This document shows, in pieces, positions 23,056 through 23,079 of a DNA stretch of 23,079 bases. Made by a program: the position numbers and the translations under genes. The DNA comes from Nephromyces sp. MM_2019 (lineage: Eukaryota; Apicomplexa; Aconoidasida; Nephromycida). The notes under the pieces were generated by a model that was not told the origin of the DNA, did no database searches, and saw only the letters and a list, made by a program, of their open reading frames with translations. The stretch is taken from the NCBI GenBank assembly GCA_015657535.1, contig JADHZB010000398.1, positions 1-23,079 of the forward strand. The letters run 5' to 3'. The number at the start of each line of letters is the position of its first letter. Positions within the stretch are counted from its first letter, which is position 1.

Positions 23056-23079
23056 CTGTCGAATACAAATATATATATA

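Noticed and set aside
1..23079. tRNA, rRNA, CRISPR or bacterial-type operon signals
   Set aside because: None seen on either strand; the intron-rich GT-AG genes show a eukaryotic nuclear locus.

Overview
This window is eukaryotic nuclear DNA from a very AT-rich genome full of (CA)n, (TG)n and (TA)n tracts. Its genes are heavily split by introns. The best clue to the organism is a nuclear gene for only the N-terminal half of cytochrome c oxidase subunit 2 (COX2A). Splitting cox2 into nuclear cox2a and cox2b is a hallmark of apicomplexans and their relatives. With the voltage-sensor/adenylyl cyclase fusion, an alveolate pattern, this points to an apicomplexan parasite. A piroplasm is possible, but I cannot name a genus.

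Layout. Bases 1-2690 hold a tandem array of at least three diverged copies of a small minus-strand gene of unknown function, with a period of about 1.3 kb; the leftmost copy runs off the window. Bases 2690-4182 are non-coding, with one compact GC-richer foldable patch near 2890-2960. Bases 4183-5536 (+) hold COX2A in four exons. Bases 6313-9862 (-) hold an ACalpha-type adenylyl cyclase in about three exons: an S1-S4 voltage sensor, S5 and S6-like helices, then a class III cyclase domain. Bases 9863-11683 are a divergent promoter region. Bases 11684-16493 (+) hold a complete 16-exon RSM22/METTL17 homologue, a mitoribosome small-subunit assembly factor. Bases 17619-18309 (+) hold a decayed multi-pass membrane protein gene. 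Bases 18360-19480 hold two degenerate minisatellites. Bases 19491 to the right edge (-) hold the C-terminal part of SEY1/RHD3/atlastin, an ER membrane-fusion GTPase, in 12 exons; its GTPase domain lies beyond the window.

For RSM22, COX2A and the SEY1 part, the intron phases I assigned join without any frame conflict, and the spliced products match the family architectures. Two genes (COX2A, RSM22) serve the mitochondrion: one is a respiratory-chain subunit and the other helps build the ribosome that makes the organelle-encoded subunits. The genes do not form an operon and their proximity need not mean co-function. All family assignments come from reading the translations; no database search was run.
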